Below, one piece after another: positions 11,235-20,437 of a stretch of DNA of 64,000 nt (positions are counted from its first letter, which is position 1; each line of letters starts with the position of its first letter). Source of the DNA: Hymenolepis diminuta (taxonomy: Eukaryota; Platyhelminthes; Cestoda; Cyclophyllidea; Hymenolepididae). Location: contig CAADRB010000004.1 of NCBI GenBank assembly GCA_900708905.1, positions 1,342,518 to 1,406,517 on the forward strand. Direction: 5' to 3'. The translations under genes were made by a program, and so were the position numbers. A model generated the notes under the pieces. That model saw only the letters and a list, made by a program, of their open reading frames with translations, had not been told where the DNA came from and did no database searches.

Positions 11235-14200
11235 CTGAAACAGGGAAGTAGGTGCCTCAACTAGAAGGATAGGTAACTCAATCCAATCTTGTGGAGCATT
11301 ATGAGACATCCGCAATAAAATAAAATCTATTCCATCGCTTCAGTTGTTGACCAACATTAACTAGTAGGGTTGTCCATTCGATCGCAGTTGTAATTTGCAC
11401 GATGTACTAATATATAGTGCATTAAAGACTTACAGTATATAGATCTTCTCGGGTTTTATCTAGTTTTCAATTTTGGTGTCCCGAATATGCTAACCTGATG
11501 GCCTTTCAATGGATCAATATGCGTTAAATATGACCCCTTTCCCACATGTAAGTTCCAGTTCATATTTACCCTGTTTCTCCAACTGGTTTAAAGACAATAT
11601 GTCCATAGCCAACCCACTAACCATATCTAGGTTTATTTAATGTCCAGCGACCCTGATAGATATGATGTAAATGAATGCTGAAGCATCCTAACATGATAAT
11701 ATGTTCTACGTGATTTATATTTCATAATTAATTATAATTCTGTATTATGCGAACATCTCCTTTCTGATCCAAAATATACCCTGCAGATGCCATAGAACAT
11801 ATGTGTTGCCACATAGGGATCAGATTAAAGCTGAAATTAAAACACAAGATAGCCACACTATTTTCAAATCATAAACCTAAAAGCACAGGTGATAAGATTA
11901 AGAGCGATCTTAACTTACAACAGATTCAAAGCATGCATTTCTCAACTTCTCGTCAACCAACAGACGCAGCAAACGCGGAAGACCAACATATCCCGGAATA
12001 GAGAAGATTTCCAGAGGACTATTGCCACTCAAAACCGTAGGATGAAGAAATATTGGCGCGGAAACCACTCTTATTGCACCCAGCAGTGCCAATTGAGTCA
12101 TACAAAGTCGAGCGATGTTAGGATCGACCGAAGCGAATGAAGCCACTTGTGCGACCGTTCGCTGACCATTAACGAAGGGCAAAAGACGACTGGAGACCAG
12201 ATCTCTTGTCTCCCAGAAGGAAGTCTGAGGTTGATCACAGTCACAGTCCGGATCGCATCCCTCAACATCCTGACATGGTTCCAGCACGTAGGCAACATGG
12301 TTATCAATGGAAGTGAGGATGGGGCGTACTCGAACAAAGACAGTTGAGTCTGTAACCCTGGCAGTGCTGTCCTGGAGGGTTGAGGGGACACGAGACCAAA
12401 CGTTGGTACCTCCTATAGGGGCTTCTTCTGAGAAGTTGGACTCGTCTGAACTACCACGACGCTGCCAACCAGTGGGCAGTTCTGCTTCAGTGGGAGCGAA
12501 ACAACTTGAAGCAGAATAGTTCACAGCCCGAGGAGCGAACTAAAAAACAAGATAAAAGACTAAGAATTTCAACAGGCTCTAAGTAAGAGGCAACACAAAT
12601 ATATTAAGGGAACCTGATGTTACGCCTTATTCTCCATATCCGAAGCCAACTCGTCTTCAGTCATGAGAAATCATGACAAGCACAGAGAGTATTAAAGCCC
12701 ATTAACTGAACTAGTAATTATCATTGAAGGTACCACAATGGCAATTATCCTTCCTTTCTAAATTATTTATTTAAATTACTAAATTCCATATAAACCCTGT
12801 TTTATAAGTCAGAATTACTAGACTCATGCATCAAATTCCCATTACAGCTGTCAATCTCGAGTATAGAAAGACCGGTAGAACCAAGATTGTTTGTGGTTTA
12901 GCAACATAATTGATGTCGCATGCAGAACTCAAACATAGAATCTTTTAGTCAAAAATCAGGTCGTAAAACTATCCTATTCACTAAGTACCGTCCACAATTT
13001 ACTTGTGATTCTCAATCAAGACTATGCCTATCCTTTCTCCTCCACCTTATCGCCCTATTCCATTGGAGGATTTTGGTTCCATGGTGTAGAGGTTACCACT
13101 TACAATCTTTCCACACCCATTCTATTTCTCATCACTCGATCGCTCCCACCACCTCCATGCACCTCACAATCTTGCACTGCCTCACACCCCGCCTTCCTCT
13201 CACTCTCACCTCACACCTCTTCTCATTTTCTTGCACTTATCACACTTGAAGGTCCAGCTCAGTCCTCTTTCCTGTCTCCATCTCTGATGATGATGCTGCT
13301 GCAGACAGAAAGGTCCTGTTCCTCAAGGATGACTCGAACTCATGATTGTCATTGTACTAGACCAGTATTCTAACCCCTGAGCTACGGAGGCCCCTGACAA
13401 CTTCGAAACCTAGCTGACTCATCCACGATTGTGTGGGTCGCACCACATGCATACGCACTCTCCATCCTTCTTAAACATGAAATTACAACTAGTCAGTTAT
13501 CAAATCACGACGTTATTCCTCAGATTCACCCTCAACCACCGCTGTCATCAAATTGAAAGTCGAGGAGAGGCAAAACGTACCCTCCTTCTTGGGCCGGATG
13601 AAATTTGAACTCATGACCATCGTTAAACAAGACCAGTGATATAACACCTGAACTGAAGAGGCCACAGTCGGCAACCTGCCGCACAATACTCCCTTCTCCT
13701 ATATTGAAGTAACTCAGATGTGAATATGAAACAGCACTACATGATATAGTGAATTTGAAGCTATGTTAATAATCACTTATGTATGACAGAGCTAGCATTC
13801 TATAAGCCATTATCCCTTGCTTTTTACTAACTAAACTACCGCAAGATGAAGAAAGAAGGCGTAACCTTACCAAAAATAGACAGTAAAGGTGTCATATTAC
13901 GTGAGAAAATCGATACCCAGCTTTAAGGTCGAGGGAGGAATATTACCCAATACCATGTGAATGTAGTAAAAACTTGGATTAAGTCGAGTAACTTCTACGA
14001 TTGCTACGAGTCCTATACTTCTGTCAATATTCCCATCTTATTGTTTTGAGTTAAGAACATACCAGATTGTATGTTGTATTAAATAAATGTCAAAAAGTGG
14101 CATAAGACCACCTTGCATTTCCCACTTGCTACTTATAACAGAATAAGTAGAAATGAAGAACCAGTGTAAATAAATAGAAAATTGATACAAACACGGATGC

Positions 14201-17121
14201 ACCTTTTTTCAATTGGAACGCATTTAGTCGTGCTAATTATTTTAATAAACCGAATAATAAACCAAATTAAATAATTTAGCCTCCATTTTATAAAATTAGA
14301 ACATTATTTCAGTGGAGCGTGGGAGTTTTATGCCCACTGAATTACGGTAAATGAGAACTAAATTGAGACAAGGAATAATATAAGTAGATATCGAAAAATG
14401 CTAGTCTACCTTAAATTTCTTGATTATGAGAAAATTAATTCATTAAAACATGGAATTTTATGTCAAATTTCCAAAACGTTGCAGTTCAAACCTAAATTTA
14501 TCGACTTAAAAAATTAAGCTTGGCGTGAATCGATAAATCACCCTTGAAATTTGCAAATTGAACGAGGAAATGGGCAACGTTCTAAGCTGTTGTTATAAGA
14601 CGTCGCCAATGCGGGAGTTGAGAAGGGGCCTGGAAAGGATACCAAGCGAAAGACTTCTCTTAGCAGAGCAGCAAAGGTGGCGAAACGGTGTGGAAACGGG
14701 CGATTACGCAGATGCTCCTATGTACCGCATTCGTAAAGTCACTAGACCCGAAGATTTTCATACGGGCAAACACGAAGTCTCGCCAATACCAGGTATCTTG
14801 ACATGTAAGAATTCGCACTTGTTCCAATAACACAACACTTTTATGTTTTCTAGTTAGTACAACTTTACATCATTTATTATTTTCTTCTTTTATAGGTCGC
14901 GAGTTTGGTCCGCCAGATTCTGTCAGGACCAGCGAGATTACATATACACTAACCTAACAGATCAACCCTACTTCTGAGAGTGAAACGAAATGCCGGTCAA
15001 GAAGCCAAGAAAAAAAATCAACCGGGATTCAACAGTCGACAAAAGCGGCTTTGAACATGATATCGTCCTCTGGCTACAACAAACTCGAATATGCAGAGCA
15101 ACGATTACAAAAATACATCAAGAACTAAGGGAAAATGAAGCCACAATGAAAGCCAACAAAATCTATCCCAACGATGACATTGCTGAAGTCGTGAGAACAA
15201 AAAGCTTACTGAAGTGACAAAGTCAAGAGAGCAATAAGATGGACAGAAATAGAATGTATTAGCAAGGTGAGATGCGCAGAGAACTAGGCGTAACAACTTA
15301 CGAGAATATGGTGGGAAATCGTTAAACAAGACCAACAAAACCCTTAAGGTTATACATCTAATTAGAAATAGTACATATGACTAATTGTGATAAATAATAA
15401 TGAAAACCATCCAGCAGTTTTTTTCTAATAAGAAAAGGCACCTAGATAACAGGGTCGTGATGAATAAGCATTCCCTAAACTTACACTTGCTCAATTGGAG
15501 TTGCGAAAATTACCTTAGAACAGACTCCATCTAAGTTTTTGAGGATAGAATTTTGCTTGAACAAGGGAAATCACGTGCCAATGTAGGGAATCTGGTAAGA
15601 TTTTAGGAGTTTTCATATACCCAAAAATGCAATATGCGCTCACAAGTGGCCTTTTTGACACCAATGAGAACGACCTACGGAGACGGTATCTCTCAGAAAT
15701 CTCAACCATCTAACACTTGAAAAAGAATCGTGACTAGAGAAAGCAATTTCTATTCAGTATATTTATCATCCACATTAAGATAATTATTATTAACACTCTA
15801 ATGAAAAATTCGCATTTCAATGCCCATCACTTGACATTTTCTATCGATGTGGTCGGTCTCTCAGTTACATACCAATGAGTACAAAATAAGAAGACGGCCA
15901 AAGTCAATGACAAACCCTGATTCACGAAAGTTTATTATTATTTTGCCCAAATTTGATCGTAAACAGGATAGACTTGAAGCAATATGATCACCACGCTCTT
16001 CGATATCAATGAAAAGTTATAGTTTTAAAACAAGGAAGAAAAAATTTCCAGGAAATCTAAACTCGTTTTCATCCTCTTGCGAGACTAAAGAGAAGCTGTA
16101 TTAACATGAAGACTATTGGCACTATAGAAGGGATTTGAGGATAAAAGTCATCAGTCAGTAATCACGTGATTAAATTCAGTATCTAATGCACAAAAAATTT
16201 AATCAATATGATTTGTGACTTCATTAATCTGCCCTGTATAATTATAAGACAATTTACAAACGAGTTTTCAAACATTCATCTTAGATAGAGGAGAAGAATC
16301 ATGGAGACTCCATAGTGAAACTGAATTTTGTCGCACATTTATTGACCAAAATTAGTCAATGAAGTAGGCCGTTAAGCTCACTACACATGCATAGATAGGA
16401 GTCGTACTCGTTACCTTTGACTTCACAGTAGAGGATTTTTAATTTCTGTATCATCGAATTATATACTAAAGCGCTTGATACAAACTAATAGACCATTTAC
16501 AACCCACAATTAAAAATTTATTGAAATGTGTAGATAACTTACTATAAGATATAGAGGTGGAAGCTCATCACTCAAACCAGTGACGCATAAACCTTGTTCC
16601 CGAAGATCGATGTAAATTTGTCGAAGAAACCGGTGAAGTAAGGTTTCACCTCCATTTCTGACGATATTTTTGATAGTATTCTGAGAGAGGGCAGCGTTTT
16701 CTTCCTCCATGTAGGCCAGGTATCGATTGATTTTTCGCACAGTGAGCTCATAAGCAGACTGAAGAGCAGGTTGAAGACCATTCGTAGAGGTATCCACATC
16801 AAGGGGAAAATCTTGACCAGTTAAATCATAATTTTGATGAAGAGAGGCCCATGGACGGACAATGAAACAAAGATTGAACAGTAGAGTATTCCTAGAGTAC
16901 TGTGTCCCTTCGATACGCTGAGGAAATCCAATAACGAAGTGACCGAATTCGGCTATTGTGATGGGCTGATCGGTTAATTCGGCACGAGGAATTATAGCAT
17001 GAGAAATAAGTTTGAAATTTTCTGTGGAAATAAATCCATCAGGATACTGACAATCAATCATCGATCCCTGAACATTTTCAAACGTACAGAATATGACACC
17101 AGCAAGTTCTAATGCCTTTAC
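10524..17121 (-). CDS. NPRL2: NPRL2, GATOR1 complex subunit (three exons seen; first exon missing)
   Basis: NPRL2 forms GATOR1 with NPRL3 and DEPDC5, the lysosomal GTPase-activating complex for RagA/B that shuts off mTORC1 when amino acids are low. Three minus-strand exons join in phase 0: about 17121-16543, 12539-11919 and 11234-10524. The first carries the N-terminal longin-type fold and the YSRN motif containing the arginine finger (Arg78 in human), with its codon at 16891-16893. The second carries the middle helical region, with LPFVNGQRTVAQVA and LRLLVDEKLRNACF. The third carries the block corresponding to human LIQFGLMKNLIRRLQKYPV and a long tail. The seen part encodes about 630 residues against 380 in human, the excess lying in low-complexity insertions. 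The open frame begins without ATG, so a short upstream exon should supply the Met. It is divergent from UBASH3. Confidence 0.88.
11235..11918 (-). other. NPRL2 last intron
   Basis: 684 nt, GTAAGT at the donor and TTTCAG at the acceptor on the minus strand. Nothing else is recognised in it. Plus-strand frames reaching into this stretch at 11801-12140 are shadows. Confidence 0.8.
11919..12539 (-). CDS. NPRL2: NPRL2 middle coding exon
   Basis: 207 codons, phase 0 at both ends, between a T-rich acceptor (TTTTTTAG) and a GTAAGT donor. It begins with about 60 residues of low-similarity linker and then matches the NPRL2 winged-helix region. It carries an acidic cysteine cluster, CQDVEGCDPDCDCDQ, absent from human NPRL2. 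Frames on the plus strand at 12147-12519 are shadows. Confidence 0.88.
13255..13395 (-). mobile_element. tRNA-derived SINE, family A, copy 1
   Basis: Read on the minus strand, the head begins GGGCCTCCGTAGCTCAGGGG, which contains a near-perfect RNA polymerase III A box (TAGCTCAGGGGTTAGA). A B-box-like GAGTTCGAGTC follows 48-50 bases later inside a recognisable T arm. A non-tRNA tail of about 60-70 bases follows. The acceptor stem does not close well, so it is a tRNA-derived retroposon and not a functional tRNA. Confidence 0.75.
13585..13668 (-). mobile_element. tRNA-derived SINE, family A, copy 2 (decayed)
   Basis: Same orientation as copy 1, about 270 bases away. On the minus strand GGCCTCTTCAGTTCAGGTGT is the decayed A-box region, CACTGGTCTTG matches the anticodon-arm region of copy 1, and TCATGAGTTCAAATTTCAT is the decayed B box. 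Confidence 0.65.
14570..14957 (+). CDS. Small two-exon gene with MGN-type acylation N-terminus, nested in NPRL2 intron
   Basis: ATG at 14570. Exon 1 is 14570-14792 and exon 2 is 14896-14957, split by a 103-nt GT-AG intron with a good TTTTATAG acceptor. The product is 94 residues. It starts MGNVLSCCYKTSP: Gly2 and Asn3 suit N-myristoylation and Cys7/Cys8 suit palmitoylation, as in peripheral membrane adaptor proteins. The rest is charged and probably helical (RELRRGLERIPSERLLLAEQ), then a Pro/Arg-rich stretch. Without splicing the frame stops at 14830. Upstream in frame there is only a TTG at 14558, so the ATG at 14570 is preferred. I do not recognise the family. It lies antisense inside the large NPRL2 intron. 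Confidence 0.55.
14990..15217 (+). CDS. Small basic ORF of 75 codons, 32 nt downstream of the nested gene
   Basis: ATG at 14990, TGA at 15215-15217. The N-terminus is very basic (MPVKKPRKKINRDS), followed by an amphipathic, probably helical region (HDIVLWLQQTR, TKIHQELRENEATMK). The composition is protein-like and less AT-biased than the surrounding DNA. The start follows the stop of the upstream ORF by 32 nt, and an AG preceded by pyrimidines lies directly before it, the layout of a spliced-leader acceptor in flatworm polycistronic units. The family is not recognised. It could instead be an alternative 3' part of the upstream gene. Confidence 0.4.
   Translation: MPVKKPRKKINRDSTVDKSGFEHDIVLWLQQTRICRATITKIHQELRENEATMKANKIYPNDDIAEVVRTKSLLK
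16543..17121 (-). CDS. NPRL2: NPRL2 first exon seen (second coding exon)
   Basis: The open frame runs from an acceptor near 17121 (TTGATTAAG, or one 12 nt later ending GTAAAG) to a GTAAGT donor below 16543, phase 0 at its end. It starts GVIFCTFENVQG, matching the human NPRL2 N-terminus from residue 8. YPDGFIS, IGFPQRIE and YSRNTLLFN follow in order. About 30 extra residues sit after FIVRPWASL. There is no ATG in frame. The 76-codon frame at 16572-16802 is a shadow. Confidence 0.88.
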
Positions 17122-17136
17122 AGCAGCCTTAATCAA

Positions 17137-18180
17137 AAATACGGAAAAAACCCTTAAAATTTGAAAAACTGAACAAGCATAATAAATTAAAGAAAATTAA
17201 CCTAAAATGCATAAGAAATAATTCAACATTAATAAAGAATATGTTAAAAGGGAAATTTTTGCACTCCAAATCAAAAATGAAGCAATGAATGACCTAGTAA
17301 AGGGGCTTATACAGTAAAATAATTTTGCATTGTAAAATAACCAATGTATGCATTTAAGGCTGGCTTATATATAATTTCTTCACTTTCTACTTGATTAAAT
17401 AAAGCGACCAAAATATCTACTTTAGAAACTTCTTGTTCCTAATGATATATTTGAATTTTTCAGTTTATTTTGGATTCCTTTTGTGTTTCTTCATTTTTAG
17501 AACTTTTCTAGTCAAATATCTCTCTATTTGTGGGATTAATTTAAGATAGCCTAATGATTTTCTTTAAAAAATAACTTGCAATAAGTACAATACAATACGA
17601 TACAATAAGTCTCGCTTGACCGGAATTAAAGACAGTCAAAAAATTGAAATTGACACATAGATTGAAAACGAATGCAATAAGAAAACAGGTTTATCTGAGA
17701 GTTCTTTATGGTTATTTGCTTTTACTATAATTTTACTGTCACCATTCATTATTGACAAAGTGAGGATTAACAATTAAATTTCTGCATGAATAAAAACTTA
17801 ATTATTATTTGTGAACAATCCTACCGGTATCGCAATTAAGGGGTATGTACTTAATTTACTAGATCTGCTGTGACATTATTTGGGAGAACTTCTAAAAATA
17901 TCACTCTCCTTGTTGATGCACGTAAACACATTGGGTTTCTATCATTCATTTTTTAATCATACACACGGATTTTTTCCAATTATTTAAACAAATGCATAAA
18001 TAAACAAAATGATAGAAATTCTACAGCGGAAATTATGCTTCCAACTCCGCAGGTACGTCTCAAACAATTTTTATCTAATTCCTTGCAATATATAATGTAA
18101 GATCGCGATATGTATTATATTGAGTCCAAGGGACAAAGAATTTTTTACTGAGAAACAAAGAGAAGCTCAAGGAGAATGCG
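17137..18180. other. Space between NPRL2 and LINE relic
   Basis: AT-rich, with no recognisable coding sequence. The missing first NPRL2 exon and a promoter for the divergent pair could lie in 17137-20321 but could not be identified by eye. Confidence 0.4.
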
Positions 18181-18289
18181 GCAAGCCGAGCCAGATGATT
18201 TGAGAAGCCATATGAATTCACACGCGATGGCTCACGTTAAGCGTTGATCCTTCTGCTTACACAAGATTACTTAAGTTGGAGGAAATGCC

Positions 18290-19560
18290 CTAGTGTCACT
18301 AGTTGCCTGTTGGTCTTCATGATATTAAGTCTTATGGCATCATCAGCTAGGCCTCCATCATTCACAAGTTGGCGAAGATAATGTATATGAGCTCACTCGA
18401 TAAAACCTGTGTTCATCTAATTGAATATACGACTGTTCTGGATTTGAATCTCACATACATTCAAACTGTTTTCCATACATTATTCCCATGGGATATTTAT
18501 TTAGTATTAATTTGCATCTCCATAAAAGTTTTTCAGCATACCCACTAGAAATAGTAATAAGACATAGGTCATTTACATATTCCAAATGCCCCTGTGACCA
18601 CTCGAATTCAGGAAAATTCAAGAGTCTGATTTTCAGTTCCTCTTAGGTCGCATAGACTCCCTCTAATAAAATAAAAAAGGCCCCTCTATGCATTCCTAAA
18701 ATCACTATTGGTATTCTCTATGAAAATACTTTGGTTTCTCGCCCACGAAACTGCAGTGATATCTTTTTGTCCCTATGACACAAACCTCTATGTGTCATAT
18801 TGAGACAAATTTATCGATTTTCCTTTTTCTATAACTGTCCTGTTTCATTTAAAAGTGCGTCTGCACTCATGACTCATGCGCGTTCTTGTCCAAGTGACTC
18901 ATTTAACTGTGCCTGTATTTATACTGAGACACACGCTCGTCTTACACTTGCTCCTACGCCGCTTTCTCATCACCTTTGCTCGTTATCTCTCTCTCACCCG
19001 CATTGAATCCTCATCGTGGATTGATCAGCACATTTTGCCCAAGATAGCTCTTAGCTTTCTGCGCTAGACTTGATGTTATCTGTCACCCGTTAATTGTCAT
19101 CTTAATCCCAATATTAAGTTGGAATACAATGCTAAAGAGAATAGGATCTTCTTTGGATCCAAGTATTACATTCCCCTCCACAGAAAGTACCTTGCCTGAG
19201 TCCTTAATGTTTCAGGACAGCTTAAGTCTACGCAGTCTTGCTAAAACTGCACAGATGGTTAGTGAATCAAAGGTCTTCCTTAGGTCAACAGAGACAAGTA
19301 ATGTTCCACAATGTCGGTCGATAGTTTCCTGAACTCCTGTTCTCACAGCAAAGATTGCTTGTCCTGTGGAGGTTCCAGAACGAAAACCATGCTGAGTATT
19401 TGATAAGTAAATTATGCCCTTCACCAACCACCGATGAAGAGTACTCTCCCACCGTGTCAAGAGGGGAAATACTTCGGCAGTTAGCTGGGTCAGTTTCTAC
19501 TCCTTTGCCTTTGTGAATACTGATTATTTCAGCAGTTATCTAGGATCGAGGGTGTAGTGA
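18290..19560 (-). mobile_element. LINE (non-LTR retrotransposon) reverse-transcriptase relic
   Basis: On the minus strand the reverse-transcriptase blocks appear in order: QHGFRSGTSTGQAIF, then VSVDLRKTFDSL (block with the first catalytic Asp), then LGSKEDPILFS (the GxxLGPxLF block), and finally EYVNDLCLI near 18560-18598, a decayed YADD catalytic site. The last two blocks are about 530 nt apart against roughly 150-200 nt expected, so something of about 350 nt is inserted between them (18.7-19.06 kb). Stops and frame changes make it inactive. The clade was not determined. The plus-strand frames at 18800-19332 are shadows. Confidence 0.75.
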
Positions 19561-19569
19561 TTCCGCCCT

Positions 19570-20321
19570 GTCAACATTCATTAAAGAATTCCAGTAAATA
19601 TTTAGTGATGGTCAGAACAAATAAATAGGTTCAAATCAAAGATTTTAGCTCCAGGACTTCTCAAATATTGCAATTTTCTTCGTTGCCATTTATATTCCTT
19701 CAATTTCTGATTTATATATTTAGTTCTTTAATGTTTAAAATTACAGCAGATTGTACGGGCCGAGAGCTAAATAGCCCATTATAACGCTTAACAAGAGAGC
19801 TGGGGAAATTTATCAATGTTCAGTTATCCAAATAAAATGCAGGTAAAACTATAAAAATAACCAAACCAAACCGATTAAAAATTTCAACTTAATAAATGAT
19901 CTTATTAACGGAAAATCATTTAAAATACTTTAATTAATATTCAATATGATAATTTATGTAAATAATTCATAGGGTAAACCCAAGACAAGTAGTGAGAATA
20001 TTAATAAAAGGAATGCAAGAAATCACAAAAAGTAATTTTAATTTAAAATGCAAAGCAGGTAAATTAAAAGCAACTTAATCTTCGACGTACCACACATTAC
20101 ATTTATACCATTTTGCTGCATTTTTTAAGATAATTTAAACTAATAATTATTTTTAATCTCTACATCTTTACCGATTCTCGCTATGAAAGTATAAAAATTT
20201 AGTTAATTATAAATGTACACGAAAATACTTGTCAAGGCCAAACGAAAGTTTAGTTAGTCGTTGTCTCAACCGCTGAAATCGAGTAACTGTGTCTCGGACG
20301 CGTTTTCTTTAAATCGTCGTA
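19570..20321. other. Upstream region of UBASH3
   Basis: AT-rich DNA before the UBASH3 start codon. No TATA box or other element can be assigned with confidence. The last 60 bases are less AT-rich and may be the 5' untranslated region. Confidence 0.35.
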
Positions 20322-20437
20322 ATGGGTAGTCTAGGCCTTCCGATCGATGTGCGAGTAGATATATTTAAAAGGAGAGAAAAGCACGAGACTCGTGTTTCTG
20401 AGCGATTTAAGCGAATATGCTCCTCCGAAATAAGAAG
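20322..20437 (+). CDS. UBASH3: UBASH3 exon 1
   Basis: The start ATG is at 20322 (MGSLGLPIDV). It ends in phase 2 at a GTATTC donor. Splicing keeps the UBA domain the same length as in human, which supports this start. A frame that ignores the intron and starts at ATG 20417 also exists but would lack the first UBA helix. The residues at the ubiquitin-binding MGF loop read ICS. Confidence 0.7.

Larger units (their letters stand above)
12540..16542 (-). other. NPRL2 large intron containing nested ORFs and SINEs
   Basis: 4.0 kb, GTAAGT at the minus-strand donor and TTTTTTAG at the acceptor. It carries two tRNA-derived SINE copies (13.2-13.7 kb) and, on the opposite strand, a small two-exon gene candidate (14570-14957) and a 75-codon ORF (14990-15217). 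The remainder, 13.7-14.5 and 15.3-16.5 kb, shows nothing recognisable. Confidence 0.8.

Noticed and set aside
13318..13395. Possible functional tRNA gene on the minus strand
   Set aside because: A and B boxes are good, but the acceptor stem does not close and a second decayed copy lies nearby, so it is a tRNA-derived SINE.
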